From positions 121,419 to 185,418 of the forward strand of contig JBBHKE010003242.1 in assembly GCA_037447655.1 (NCBI GenBank): a DNA stretch of 64,000 bases. Direction: 5' to 3'. This DNA comes from Zygnema cylindricum. Its lineage: Eukaryota > Streptophyta > Zygnematophyceae > Zygnematales > Zygnemataceae. The notes under the pieces are model-generated. The model had not been told where the DNA came from and did not search any database. It saw only the letters and a program-made list of their open reading frames with translations. The position numbers and the translations under genes were made by a program. How positions within the stretch are numbered: the first letter of the stretch is position 1; every line of letters starts with the position of its first letter. Of the stretch, positions 1 through 13,134 are shown one piece after another.

Positions 1-600
1 CTACAGAAAGTCACGATCCCTCGTTGTGTAGAACTTTAGAGAAAGCGAATTTTGCTTTTAATTGATGTGTTATTGGAACTCCAACGGAAGATGACAACTC
101 AGGACGTTTGAATTGCAAATTTCATCAAAGTTTTGTTTGTCATGCAAAGCCATTGTAGATTTCACATCGATTTATTTTAGAATTGATCGATACTTTTTGA
201 ATTTTTATCGCACGCTAAGGAGAATCAGTGATAGTCTAATTTACGTTGTTTTATAAAGTATAATTGTCTTAGAAATTTGAAGTCGAGTTTTAATATTGAT
301 TGATATTTCATCGAGGTTATAGTGAGCCAATAATACAGTGATATAATTCAACGACGATTTAAAGATGGTGTATGCGCATGTGTTTTCTTTTCGTTATCCC
401 TAAGGTTTAAATTTGACATTGTTTGATGTTTATTTAAAATTGGCCATGGGAACCTTGTGACATTATATATATTTGTAATTTTTATATTCCTGTAAATTTT
501 TAGGCCAAAAGTTGTAATTGTTTGCTAGTAAAAATTAATCAATAGTGAAAGTGTAATTTTGGATTTTCACGAAAAAGGACACTTCTCCTCAAACCCTAGG
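1..600. other. AT-rich DNA, no gene seen
   Basis: No open frame with family resemblance and no convincing splice pair on either strand. The stretch is AT-rich and ends at the hairpin minisatellite that follows. Confidence 0.5.
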
Positions 601-627
601 TCAAATGTCACAAGGTTATATATATAT

Positions 628-653
628 AAGGGGGGATAAGGGGGGATAAGGAG

Positions 654-691
<38 letters not shown>

Positions 692-780
692 TATATATAT
701 ATCCCCCCTTATCCCCCCTTATCCCCCTTTATCCCCCCTTATCCCCCCTTATCCCCCCTTATCCCCCCTTATCCCCCCTT
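628..780. repeat. 10-bp C-rich minisatellite in inverted arrangement around (TA)n
   Basis: Eight head-to-tail copies of a 10-bp unit (ATCCCCCCTT, one variant) fill 701-780. Two to three copies of the reverse complement (AAGGGGGGAT) lie at 628-658, and a TA tract of about 42 bp separates the two orientations. The arms can pair, and the G-rich strand has runs of six G. Nothing suggests coding. Confidence 0.9.
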
Positions 781-1216
781 ACTATATATATATATATATA
801 CATTTATAGTACATTTGTTTTTATGATGTAAGGTAAATGCCGAAAATTAAAAAATTTGAGGACAAAAATACTCGAGTTAATTCCCGCCTCATAAACTCAA
901 AAATATTTGGATTGAAAATTTACCGCCATACGTATTTTTGAAATCATAATGTATTTTTAGAGTACAGGATACTGTATTTCTAAAGATAAAGTATAACGTA
1001 GTAGTGACTTATGACTTAGTATGTACGTTTCAGTATAAGTGGAGGTTACAAAATAATCTATGTACCTGTACGGCTGTACTTTCTGGTTTAAACACTGTGG
1101 ATGAAACACGTAGGTCTAAACTCTCAAAAAGGTGTGGATTTTTGAACGTTAAAACCGTAAAAAGGGGCTAAGAAAAACGGATGAGGGCCCTAAAGCCCTA
1201 AAGGGAAAGGTCAAAG

Positions 1217-1759
1217 CATAGTTCAAAAGTAGGTGAAAGTAGGCCCATACAATATGCCTATTGTATGCAAAACATACAATATGCCCTTAAGACCCATATT
1301 GTATTGGTCGAAAAATGAAAAAAAATAGTTACAGGGTTGAGTTGCACATGGATCGATAGAGAATTAGACGTCATGTCTAAATTTTGAAAAAAAATCGGAC
1401 AAAAAAAACAATTTCTGTGAGTTTTGAGGTAAAACTTCTTTAAACCGTTAGATTCAGACGATCGGACGGTCTATGATCAAAGTAGTGATCTAAGAAGATC
1501 ACATGAAAGCCCATAATACAACTTACGATAGGACTATCGTCATATTAGCGTCTGCAATTTTGAACGTCCGCGTGTTTTAGTTCGCTAAAAAATTTCGTCC
1601 GTCGGTGTGCGCTGAACTATGATCATACGTCAGATTCGTACGTCCGTACAAGAGTGTCCACAACGAACACCCATCAGTATGCCTACTCTACGTGAGTTTA
1701 GTGCCAAGTTTTGTGCGCCTACCAAAGGCCTACCATAAAAAGCCTACTTTTGAACTATG
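1217..1759. mobile_element. hAT-like MITE, 543 bp, with perfect 8-bp target duplication
   Basis: Ends are inverted copies of CATAGTTCAAAAGTAGG. The 8 bp GGTCAAAG occurs directly before (1209-1216) and directly after (1760-1767). CA-initial termini and an 8-bp duplication are typical of hAT elements, so this is most likely a non-autonomous hAT MITE. No transposase is encoded. Related copies lie at 29372-29636, 29691-31309 and 31317-31773. Confidence 0.85.
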
Positions 1760-1767
1760 GGTCAAAG

Positions 1768-2821
1768 TCAAAGTCCCAAATCGTCCACCCGTAAATGCAT
1801 GCAGCCGTGGCCCGCCGTTTTCCACTTGCCAGAAATGACCGATTGGACCTTCCAGGAGTCAGCCGGTATCCTTTCACATAGTTCTGACACGTTTCATATT
1901 TTAAGCGGCTGCTTGCGCTGTACTTTTTCCAGCATGGTGTACGGTATGTCTGAAACCATCGAAATGATAGGCTGATCTATTTCAGTTCCTGCATGGCGGA
2001 CGTTCCAATAATTGGAATTTGGCGCTTTAATTGAGAACAGTACAAATCGTACTATGCAAAAGAAAGAAATATGCTACACGTGTGAACACTGAATACAAAA
2101 AAGATGTTTAGATGTCAGACATCGACGGTGGATCGCGTAGAGATGAAGTATATCCACAGGCTCTTTCCAAGTGTAGGGGCCAGATATTCCGACCAGATTT
2201 ACGGTCCAGAAGGACGGTCCAGATCTCTCCACAAAATGTCTCGGGGAAAATACACATCGTCGGCATTCATGTTACATGTTGGCTTGCTGCTGCGCCGCCT
2301 CAATAAGCGCCACGTATGGGTACAAATATAAGGTGAAGCTTCCCAGTCGCCAGTTGTATGCTTTCAAAATACTGTACCATAGACCAAAAGTAACGGATAA
2401 TTCGCTGCGGGAACTGCGCTTATTTTAACACCTTTTGTACGGGCGAAATTTGCGGTACTTTTGATCTACATAAGTTACAGAAAATATTGCAGTCCAAGAA
2501 GTCCCAAGCAGCTGCGCAAAACTTGCACGGTTGGGACTGTAGCTTGAATCTGTTAGGAAAGTTGTAAGGTGGATTGATTCTTGTATGCGGGTTTCCAAGG
2601 TAGCATAAGGTAGTATTCAAATTCTTTTAACTAATTGGATATATTAGAGAACTTATAGAGTTCCGGAACCTTTTAATATTTGACATAAATTGTAGTAAGT
2701 GTACCATCTGCTCAATTTCTTGTAGGCTTCTGAAAACTTGTAGCCATTTGAACCTTTTGAGTGACAATGACTCTGTAGGTTAGGAAGAAACAAATTTACA
2801 TTTTAAACTCTTGCACTCGAG
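1768..2821. other. Upstream region of the esterase gene, no further gene seen
   Basis: Contains only short open frames without recognisable domains. It should hold the promoter and 5' UTR of the esterase gene starting at 2822, but no core promoter element could be placed with confidence. Confidence 0.4.
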
Positions 2822-5800
2822 ATGGTAGGAGCTTTAAGCAACTCCGACAATGTTGACAGTATGAAATCAAACTGGATACGAAAATTAAAAAACCATATTT
2901 ACACCATTCCATCGTCATCAGAGGAGGCTGACAGGAAGCATTATCAGCCGCTTCTTGACCTAATCGGCGATAGCCGTATTGTGCTAATTGGAGAAAGGTA
3001 AATTGCTGTTTAAGATTAATGATTGTTAGCCTTGTTTATCCGCCGGGCCTAAAGACGATTATCTTTATTTTCAAACAATGCAAGTAATATCTCATTTGAA
3101 AGCTCTTACAGTCTATTGGAACTAAAATAGCAATTTAACACAAAGGATACCAGAAAAAAAAATTGAAGAAAAGAATTATAATATAGGATAAACAATTCAT
3201 CGAAAATCATTAACCTGATAATAAAACCTAATATTCATTGTTTTCATAGTACTTCACAAAGAAACAAAAAAAAAATGAGAACAAAAGAACAAATATCGCT
3301 CCCAGGTCCAAGTTTTGTAAGTTTATGACACAGAATTTTCCTTCAAATTTGAAAAATATATATTTGAAAATTTTCGGAGAAAAGCCGCATCTTGTAGGGT
3401 TATGATTTATTCGGAAAAAAATCAAATACGGTGTAACTTTGGTGCAATAGCCGGGGTATCTCTTGCTGTTCACCTTAATGAGACTGATGATGTAACGACG
3501 TTTTTGAGTGGTACCTGAATTTTTGTTACCTGTCAAATAGCTGAGAAGCCTGTTTAATCCTTGTGACAGCACCCATGGCACTTCCGATTTCTACAAGGAG
3601 AGGCAAAAGCTCACAAAGTTTTTGATCAGAGAACAGGTAAGAAATGGTTTTTCTTGCTGGAATTGCATGACTTTTGTTTTAACGGCTTTTTTGCTTTTTA
3701 TGGCTTTCATTTTGAAATTCTTCTATGAAGATAACTGGATGCATGTGAGCCGCAAGTTTTCCGGGTTTTTGATGCAAATTGTGATGTGAACTTTTGGCAA
3801 AATTTGGTTCCTTGTACAAGAATCGGGTGTAAAAGGGATGAATGGAGGGTGTAGTCCAACAATGTGATGCAATTGTCAAAGTTATCGTTGTTTACTAACA
3901 GACTGTTTCACCGTACGATAATGACATGCATACTGTCTTGTCTATTGTAGAAAACGACATATCAGAAGACATTATGAAGTATGAACAGTAAGTTATCGAC
4001 GGCAGAAATTGTTATTCAGAGTGAGACAAATTCTCACTCTTCGCTCTCATGATTTCTGTACCCCGTGATGTAATTTTGCTCCTTTGTTAGGGTGATAAGA
4101 GGGATGGTTTGACTGGTTGAAGCGCAGGGATTCGCATTTGTTGCTGCTGAGGCAGATTGGCTTGATGCTCAGCGATGCAATTGCTATGTCCGAAACTTAA
4201 ACCACATGACCAGTGCAAAAGAGGCTCTCTCAGGATTTCAGCGATTTCCTTCCTGGATGTGGCGCAATCAGGTTTGTCGATTTATTGGCAAACATAGATA
4301 GATATTCTTGCTTTAGCAGGCTTCCCTCGAAAATCGTCACTTATTTTGTCCGCTCAAATTTAAGCTTGGCAGTCATTTCAATTGCAAGCCATATTATTCA
4401 ACATTATGATTTTTTTTCAATAAGCCTTTTTTTAACCGTCTGTAATTGTATCATCGAGAAATCATTAGCTCCTGTTTTGAACATGAAGATTTGATCGTTA
4501 AACTGGCGGCTAGAGTTTTTGGAATGCAGGAAGTAAGCAATTTCCTAGAGTGGTTGCGAGGCCATAACACCGAAATTTTGCAAAAGTATGAATCCCAAGA
4601 TATGGCGGAGCATTCGCCAGAAAAAATGGTTGGCTTCTACGGGCTCGACATTTACAGTATGCACGCATCTTTTATGGAGGTGATGCGCTATTTGAAGGAG
4701 TTTCATCCTGAGATTGCTAAGGAAACCCTAGAAAAATACGACAGTATGTCGTCCAGGGGTGCAGAAATTTTCGGCAAATCCGAACTTCAGGAGCTGTCAA
4801 ATGGCCCTCTTGTGGAGCAGCTTGTGCAGCTGGTTCAAGAGGTAAACCACTAGAAGCTTTGAATTTATTTTATTATATGTTGTACTTCAACTTAAAAAGG
4901 CAGGGTGTTGCCAGATATAATTCTTGATAGAGTCTCTAAGTTTGGAAAATGAGCGTGAGAGTTGGAGACAGAGGGACGGATAATTTGGACAACTGCACGG
5001 TCGTTTCATTCTTACTTGATTTGCTTTCTTGCGTTTGAGGCATCTAAATTTTTTCTCAATGTGCTTTCAGGCAGGAAATAGTATTATAAAGGATCTTAGC
5101 AATGGTGACCTTCACCATGCAGCCGACTTGCACTTTTATGCTCGACAGGTGCGCTTTCACTTCACCTAAATAGTTAACATTCCTTCTGAAGGTTTTTGCT
5201 TCTGAGAAAATGAACAAGGATTGCAAAGGATGGTACAATATTAGTTAATAAATATCGACACAATCAGAATTACGGCATTAGAGCGAAGAAAGTTTCGGAA
5301 GTGTTTCTTTTTAGTCTCTGCAGCATCTTAGTTTTATTTCTCATGTCTCCAATGGAGGATCACGCTCGAAATTTTGTTTATGTCCACAATGCATGGAAGA
5401 CTTTTGGCACTTGCAGAATTGCCGTGTCATGGAAAATGCAAAGGAGTATTTTCGGGCCTTACTTCTTGGAGGTCAACACGCGTGGAATGTTCGCGAGGAG
5501 CACATGTTCAGCACTTTAATGGATCTGATAAAGCATTCCGAAAACACCAGGCCTTCGGCAATGGTCCAGCCGGTAAAAGTTGTGGTTTGGGGGCACAATG
5601 TGCATATGGGAGATTCGAGAGGGATGGAAATGGGATGGAAGGGAGCTCTTTCACTCGGGCAATTGGTTCGAGAACGTTCTGGACTTTCCTCTATAAGTAT
5701 TGGATTCAGTACCTACCAGGTTTGTTTCGGATCCGTTTCCACTTGTTACTGTATGCTTATAATAAAAATAAAGTTATCGCTCTTGCGTTTTTGATGTATA

Positions 5801-6759
5801 AAAATGCCTTATGTCATTCTATACCTTCTTTGTGGGCTAAATTTGTTTTTTACATTTTCAATGAATAGCCGTTTCACTATTTAACCGCTTAACCGTTTAA
5901 CAGGGTAAACTCACTACTGCCGATGAATGGGGAGGAATACCAAAATCCGTGACATTGAATCCTGCGGAATTAGGAAGTTATGAGGAGATCTTTCACAGTC
6001 TCAACCTCCCCCGATTTGTACTACACCTTGCCTCGGTGCCATTTACAGATCCAAACATCCTTCAGGTAGGCCTTTTTTTTTTTTTCTTGTAAATATGTAT
6101 GTCGATTTCTATTTTATATCCTGCTATAGGAATTTTTCTGCTTAATTCCTTCATTGTGTGCCTCCAATATTTTTTCTGTGATTTACTTGACCAGCAATGT
6201 CCTAAAATGATTCTACTAGTAGGTTTTTTTTAATGTGATATATGTATATATACACATATATATACATATATACATATATACACATACACATACACATATA
6301 TACACATACACATATATACACACATACATATATACATATATGTATATAATATATGTATATATATATTGTGTGTGTGTGTGTGTGTGTAGACTTTTGAAAC
6401 TCTTTTGACTGTTAAGGAGTACGCTCGTGTTTTCAGTCGTCGACGACTCGTTTCGTTTTTGCTCACGTTTGACTTTATCGTTATGTTTTTCTTGTTGATC
6501 TTTGGCCTGTTAATCTGAGAGAACTCAATAGCAGTTTTATGTACTGATGATGAAGCTGACATTTCTTCGCCTTTTTTCATTCTTCTTTTCATTCTTCTTT
6601 TCGATCTTTTTTGTTTCTTCACATGTGAAGCGGGAAATTGGAGTCCTCTACAAGCCTGACAAGGAACGTTCTTGCCACTATTTTTACGCCACTTTATCGA
6701 ATCAGTTTGATGCCATAATTCACCTTGATGAGTCTAATTCACTTCAACCATTGTCTTAA
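2822..6759 (+). CDS. Erythromycin-esterase-family hydrolase, 8 exons, complete
   Basis: Exons: 2822-2997, 3570-3636, 4128-4271, 4530-4841, 5071-5148, 5417-5719, 5904-6065, 6631-6759. All junctions are GT-AG, phases agree, and the product is 456 aa. Family hallmarks appear in order: GESTHG (residues 57-62), AAEADW (87-92), GFYGLD (164-169), an AWNVREEHM block (281-289), [11 protein letters not shown] (315-325), a WGG segment in exon 7 and the C-terminal RSCHYFYA...QFDAIIH block. His61, Glu89 and His319/His322 match the conserved acid and histidine positions of Ere-type esterases. Length is usual for the family, and no signal peptide is seen. The ATG at 2822 is chosen because the next codons align with the family N-terminus. 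Bacterial Ere enzymes open macrolide lactones, but most relatives have unknown substrates, so macrolide hydrolysis should not be assumed. The many introns show it is long established in a nuclear genome. Confidence 0.9.
6238..6390. repeat. Compound (AT)/(AC)/(TG) microsatellite in esterase intron 7
   Basis: Alternating ATATAC, ACACAT and a terminal TG run lie between exons 7 and 8 of the esterase gene. Length variants would change only intron size. Confidence 0.85.
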
Positions 6760-8090
6760 AAAAACGTCACCGACATCTGACATACATTTCATCGACATCT
6801 CACATATTCTAATGCTGGGATGAGGGAAGTTTTGTTCATAAAGAAAATATGATTCTTAAAAAGGTGGAAGCACGGTTGGTATATTGAAAATCTTAGGGAT
6901 GACATGCGATTTTTTTTTACAGTTTTTTTTTTATATTTTGGTAAATTTTTGAAACAAATTGTGGACGTTTTCTAAAGATTTTTAAATACATATTTTACGG
7001 TTTGGTTTTTGGATTTGTTGGACCAGTGATGCCTGATTTGCGCCCCATGGACAACAATATCATAAAGATGATGAGGGATTTCTATAAGACGTTTTCTGTA
7101 ATTTTTTTTACTAAACCGTTTTAACCGTCGAAAACGTTCTTTTTTCTTTCTTTACATACTGTATGCGGTGTAAAACAGTCGAATAATATTCTTAGGTATT
7201 TGTTGTTTTGCAATGGCTAGTCTTTCTAATCATTTCCTGGGCTTTTGAAATGCCAGATTGGCTGAAAATATGGAAGTAGAACCATTGATACTTAACGGAT
7301 ATAATATTTTCTATTCACAGAGTAAAGGAAAGAGACACGAGGCTGTTTATAAGTATCGTTTGTATCAAATGAGTCAATTTTGAAGGGTTGAGGTGCATAG
7401 AGACCTGTTACAGGACTAAAACTGCTTTTAAAATCTCATTTTTTCACTCTTAAAGATAGTCTTTTCGATAATTGTTCGGGATTTTGCAATTTTCGCTTTG
7501 TAGTTTATAGTCATTTCATAATTGTGATTCCAGTATTACTTTCTGGTGTGGGTCATAATTTTCTTATTTCACTACTATTGGATTCACTACTGTCACTCCA
7601 TTCGAGTAATGTTGAAATGTGGTGTATGTTGTAGCATTCTATGTTTTGCTTCGTGCACACCCAATTGTGGACACTGGTTTTGAATCCACTCTAATGGTTG
7701 CGCAAGGTGAATCATACTCATGCTAAAATTTGGTGTACCTTATCCATCATATGGACTTTGCTCGAAAGGAAAGAATTGTGCATATTAACATGAACTTTTA
7801 ATCATTATTGATCTAACTTGTTTAATGATCATATTTCAACTTTATAAAAAAGCGTGATGGTAAACCATCTGAGTCTATAGGAACAAAAAGGGGTAACAAT
7901 GTTAAAACTGAAAATCTACATGTGGAGGGAAGCAAGCAACATCAAAAGGACAGGTAAAACAAAGACATCCCAAAGAATCAACAACCACCAAAGGAAAGAC
8001 CCAACCAAGGGAAAGACCAAAGGAAAGACCCAACCAAGGGAAAGACCCAGTAGAGTGCTTAGACTAACATATCTTAACCAAACCCCAATA
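6760..8090. other. Downstream flank of the esterase gene, no gene seen
   Basis: AT-rich. Near the end (about 7990-8050) a short GGAAAGACCCAACCAAGG-type unit is repeated about three times next to the reverse-transcriptase remnant. No domain-bearing frame was found. Confidence 0.4.
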
Positions 8091-8099
8091 TGATTAAAG

Positions 8100-9460
8100 A
8101 TCTACAAAAAGCAACCTCGTAAGTCACCAAAGCTCGAGGGAGCATGGGGAGGAAGGTACGAAACACGCCGACGATCCATAATGGCAAAATACCGAAGAAG
8201 GATTGAAGCTTGCACTCGTTGTAAAGCCAGGCAAACGTTGATGATAAAAAGTAAGGACTGAAGCAGGAGGGCTCTTTGGTCCTCGACGCTTGAATGAGCG
8301 TCGGCCACAAGCACGGAGAAACTCGTCCAAAGCCACACCCAAACAACAAAATATATTGACCGCCATCGACATCAATAGCATCTCGGTGGGCATAATCTCG
8401 CTCCTTCTTGGCCGCGTCACGGACAACCACTCCAACATGCTAAGCCGCTTGACGGACGATTGTATTCCAGGTGGGTTTCGGCAAAACAATGTCACCAAAT
8501 ATGCAGCGTGCACCATCGAGTCAATCTGACCTGAAAGAATAATATAGGAAACCTACCAACAAACAAAATATCCCCCCTCGGAAGCAATAGTCACAATGGT
8601 GTCACAAATAGTGTTGTGCGCGTGAATCAACTCGCCCTCGTGGGAGTAACGAAGTTAATGGATGCTGTCGCGCACAGGGACACGGTCACACGAGCAAACG
8701 AGAGAGCCAAGCAAAGGTGGATGAGGGAGGCCAAGCCGAAACCTGAGGGTCGTGATGAATTGAACAGGCGTGAAACGGAGGGTGGATAAAATAGGTGTAG
8801 CTAATAGCCAAGCTCCGGAACCACGTACACCACAAAAGACAAATCGTGCACATGAAGAATTGGAGGGAAATCCCTCGAGAAGCGAGGTTTTAATGGCGCG
8901 GCAACCAGTCCAGAAATAGAATCTTGAACGCGCGCAACTAATGTCGTAACAATTGGTGGAAAGAACCGGCGTATCCGCAACAGTAGTGGTAGGAGGAAGA
9001 GAATGTGACTCACCCAAAATGGATTGTTGGCAAACACACTGTCCGAAACATGAGGGACCAAGAACATGAGTGTCCAGCCAAAAAACAAGAGGCAAGAGTG
9101 GAGGCAATAAGACACCAACTTCCCAAATAGGCAACGGAAGCAACACTAGCCGTCGATGGTAAACCCAATCCGCATGGGACATGAAAAGAAGCTTGAAGGC
9201 GAGCTGTAGGCGTAGACTTGCGATCAAATGCCACACGATCTAACAAATTGTGAAGTACGTCCATGAGGCGATCATCAAAGGTAGAGAGTGATGAGACAAA
9301 CGTTGGGGTGTAAGGGGAAGTGCGAGTAAGGTAGAAGGGGTTGTGGGGGAAACATCGTGTCAAAAGAGCGAAAGTCACTTGGGGATTAGAAAGATTGGGA
9401 AGGTCGTCCACTTGGGACAAATCTGTATGAAAAGCAAAATCAAGAAATTGGATCACGAAA
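8100..9460 (-). pseudogene. Degenerate reverse-transcriptase C-terminal remnant
   Basis: Read on the minus strand, two overlapping frames carry pieces resembling the region after the RT domain in a family of non-LTR-type retroelement proteins. Near 9130-9190 there is GLGLPS followed by AYLGSW, near 8780-8820 GSGAWL, and soon after a RLGLP block and a degraded CxC segment. Frameshifts and stops (for example near 8655) break the frame, and the upstream catalytic RT core is not seen. The family assignment rests on remembered motif order, not an alignment. Continuation into 8100-8600 is weaker. Confidence 0.5.
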
Positions 9461-10260
9461 GTTCAATGAATCTGTTAAATGAAATGGGTCATTTTGGTTA
9501 TCGCACTCTGTCAAACCTTTTCCTAGGTGCTTTTTGCTTCTTTTGGTGTCTTTGTTATACTTATCGTTTTTTTTTCGTGTGTTCGTTGCTTTTGCCTTGC
9601 TTATTGTTTTTGTTTGCTACCCTCCACCTGTAGTTTTTCAGTTTTAGCATTGCTGCCTCTTTTTGATTCCATGGACTCAAATGGTTTACCGTCGTGCTTT
9701 TTAATGAAGTCGGATTATATTTTATTAGTTCAATGATTAGTTGCATGAAGCTTAAGATAAGGGAAATTTCAAGAGCCCAGAAAATAGATTCAATAGACCG
9801 ACCTACGTCACTTTTTTGGATCCCATATACTCGCATGGGTTACCATCTCGCTTTCTTAATAAAATCTTACAATATTCACAAGTCCTCACCAATGGTTTCC
9901 GTAGGTCCTTAACTACAATCCCTCTTAAGACGCTTACCTATTCGCAATTGTTCCCTATACTTGGTTACCCTTGAGCGATCTCCGAGGTTGTGCTTATCCC
10001 CCCCCCTCCAGGCCACAAATAGACAGCCTACTACAACACGGGTAGCACTCTTGTTTTGCTTAAGGAGCCTAGTACAGCGTTCTACTTTGGGTTAAGCACT
10101 AATAAGAAGTGCTACAATAAGTCTCCATAAGCAGCCCGGTGCTGTACTCGCAACTTCTGTAGGATCTTACCTACTATCGAATGTTCCTCTTACTGTGCAT
10201 ATTATACTAAACGCTGTTTGCCATAATTCTTGTTAAAATTTTCAAAAACCTAAGGTTCCA
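9461..10260. other. No gene seen
   Basis: Short frames only, none with recognisable domains. It could hold further decayed parts of the retroelement remnant at 8.1-9.5 kb. Confidence 0.35.
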
Positions 10261-10261
10261 A

Positions 10262-10335
10262 TGGTCTTCCAGGGCTTGAACCTATGATATTTGAATACAA
10301 CATCCGCTACCCTAACCATTTCGCCACCAACTCGA
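10262..10335 (-). repeat. tRNA-like sequence, candidate head of a tRNA-derived SINE
   Basis: On the minus strand an A-box-like TGGCGAAATGG (10326-10316) is followed 44 nt later by a B-box-like GGTTCAAGCCC (10282-10272), with a helix-forming segment between them. This is the Pol III internal promoter layout of tRNA genes. The acceptor stem does not close cleanly and the anticodon arm is too long, so a functional tRNA is unlikely. A tRNA-derived SINE or tRNA pseudogene fits better. Confidence 0.5.
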
Positions 10336-11990
10336 ATATTGGAGCTTCCGATCCAGATTAGTGTGTATCGAGTGTTGGCAAAGACCAATAATGAGTGGCA
10401 AATCTTGCCGATTTCAACGCTCCTTTCAAGACCGACCAAGGTCCATGACCACCAGGACTTTAGTACCATGTTAAGGTCTCTTGAATTTCGGTCGATGTGT
10501 GAGAATCCTCTGAAAGGGGAAAATGAAGTGAACCGGTAAGACTTAAGCTTGGGAATTCAATGTAGTGCATTCAGTGCTGTAAAACCTTGGTTGTGCCCCA
10601 ATACCGAAATTGATGTGTCACAATTGTTAATTATCCAGATTGGGCGAAACCGCGTCGTAGTATCGCCCGGCATATATTGTGAAGTTCAACAATCCAGTAT
10701 CTACGTAAAATTTGTAACTTGTTATTGTGTTACGCTACACAATATGCACTGAAGAAGAATTAAGGGTGAATTGAGGGTGGTAAATTCCTGTTATAGAATT
10801 GATTGTTCAAAATTGATTGCTCAATTGATTGTTAAAAATTATAGAATTTTTCCACAGAAATCCGAATGTTACAGCTCAAATTGATTCACAATGGGAAATT
10901 CACTCGACCCGTCAAGACCGGTTCATTATTATGAGCCGAGGTCACTATTATGTCTATACAGGTAAATGTTGGTATCCTATACGATATACACGTATTATAT
11001 GGTGTAGTGCATTTACATTATAGCGTTTTCCATTTGAGCCCCGACATTGCTACCGAGCACTCGGGTCCATGTATACATTCCATACAGAAGTCCAGTCAAA
11101 AAAGAAAACAACGGCCGACCTCAAAAAATGAAACCTTGAAGAATAAAAACTTGCACCGTAATCGACCGAAAAGGTCATTTTTTCAAATGTACACTAATTT
11201 TAACGTCTAAGAGGTTATTCTTGACTTAAAATAACCTAAAACAATAGAGAATGATCATCATTATTGGTAGACAATGCAATAAAATGACATTTCAATTCAC
11301 CAAAATGTAAGGATTGTCAGTTTGCCAAATTTAGAACTAAAAAAGAAAAAAGTTTTTCTTAAATTTGAGGATCTAATCCTCAACAAATGTGTTGTCGTTG
11401 GAAGGTATGCACGAAAAGGAATCGTACATTGTACAAACCGTATTCTATAGTTTTTAACTACATTTTTTTCGTATGAAAGCTCAAAATTGCTCAAAGTGGT
11501 TAAATTGCTCAAAACATGAGGAAAATCGGAAAAATATTAACTAAAAAAACATATATTTTTGTTAGACATGATTACATATTTATTTTGTTGCCTTCCAAAC
11601 ATTTGAAACAATCTAATAAAATACATATCTAATAAAAATTGTAGTGAACTCAAAAGTTACCACATTAAAAATGTTACAAAAAGTAACCGGAATTGAGGGA
11701 ATTAAAGTTTTTTCAAAAAATACTTGTGAGCTATATAAAAGTGAACATATACAACAAAAATAAACTGACATTGTAAAAACATGCTTATACGAATGAAAAA
11801 AATAATCTAAAATTGAAAAACATGCTTATTCACTTTGAGTAGGAATTTTGACCTTGTTAAGTTCAAAAATGTGAATTATAAACTCAAAAAGAGTTCGGAA
11901 ATAAAAACTATTATGAAAAAAAAAGAAAAGCGAAATCTACAGACTTTCTAAAATTTAAATTGTGGTACAGTTTCTACAAATTCTGAACTT
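10336..11990. other. AT-rich spacer with one isolated exon-like segment
   Basis: At 10857-10961 a segment is bounded by a good acceptor (TTTTCCACAG) and donor (GTAAATG) and is open in one frame. No partner exon and no recognisable domain were found, so it is not called as a gene. The rest is AT-rich without visible features. Confidence 0.3.
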
Positions 11991-11999
11991 TTAGTTCAA

Positions 12000-12665
12000 A
12001 AAGAGGGAGAGGGAGGGAGAGGGAGGAGAGGGAGGGAGAGGAAGAAAAAGGGAGGGGCAGAGAGAGAGGAAGAGGGAGGGGCATAGACAGAGGAAGAGGG
12101 AGAGAGAGAGGAGTGGGGGAGAGGTTGAGGGGGAGAGGGAGAGAGGGAGTGGGAGAGAGGGGAGTGGGAGAGGGAGAGGGAGAAAGAGAGGTAGAGGGTG
12201 AGAGGTGAGTTTTGAGTTCTTAGAAATCTGAACTCATAGTTCAATATTCTAAATTTGAACTCTGAGATTAGAATTATGAATTGCACACTAGAATTATGAA
12301 TTGCACACTCAGAGTTCAGAAGAGGGAGAGGAAGAGAGGGGGAGAGAGGGGAGGGCAAGAGTGGGAGAGAGGGGAGGGCGAGAGTGGGAGAGAGGGGAGG
12401 GAGAGAATGGGAGAGGGAAAAAGAGATTCTGAGTTAAGATTCAAGAGTTCAGAAAGAGGGAGAGAGAGAGAGGGAGAAAGAGGGAGAACGAAAGTGGGAG
12501 AGAGAGGGCAGGGAGAGAGTGGGAGAGAGTGAGAGATTCTGAGTTAAAATCCCTGAATTCAAGAGTTCAGAAAGAGGAAGAGGGAAAGAGGAGTGAAAGT
12601 GGGAGAGAGAGGGCAGGGAGAGAGTGAGACAGAGAGAGAGGACTCTGAGTCAAGAATCCTGAACT
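12000..12665. repeat. GA-rich array with interspersed TTCAGA / GAGTTCAG units
   Basis: Runs of GGGAGA and GAGAGG alternate with a recurring spacer (GATTCTGAGTTAA...GAGTTCAGAA) roughly every 110-140 bp, making a composite tandem array. Open frames here are artefacts of the purine bias. Confidence 0.85.
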
Positions 12666-13134
12666 CAAAGTTAGTACGTTTGATAACCAAATTTAGTATA
12701 CACTAACGGAATTTAGTGTGCGCTAAATATTAGTACGCACGATGGATCCATTGATCCCTAATTTCCCCAAGATGTCTTCATTTTCTTTTTCCTTTTTTTC
12801 CCAAAGTGTACAAAACCCATTAATGTATATGCGATAAAAAAATATTTTTTGTCCATATCCTCAAACAAGTTGTTAAAAGAGTTCAGAATAAAACAGACAG
12901 GAAATTTATTAGGTATTACCAGTTGGGTACCGGCTCGTAAAAAGAAGAAAAATGTCACACGACACTTTCTGTGGGAGAGGTAGAATTCAAAAAACAGGAG
13001 AAGGAAAGGAAAAAGTTAACAAGGCTTATGGAAAAGTACACATCAGTAGGAAAGCTTATGGGAAAGTACACATCAGTAGTACGCATGGGTCATCGTCACA
13101 TAGTTAATGAGTCAATCTTCAACCTCGACCGTCA

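Noticed and set aside
600-800. C-rich repeats considered as telomeric DNA
   Set aside because: The unit is a 10-mer of AT plus C6 plus TT in both orientations, not a TTTAGGG- or TTAGGG-type repeat.
10857-10961. Exon-like segment with good splice sites
   Set aside because: No neighbouring exon, start or known domain, so it could be chance.
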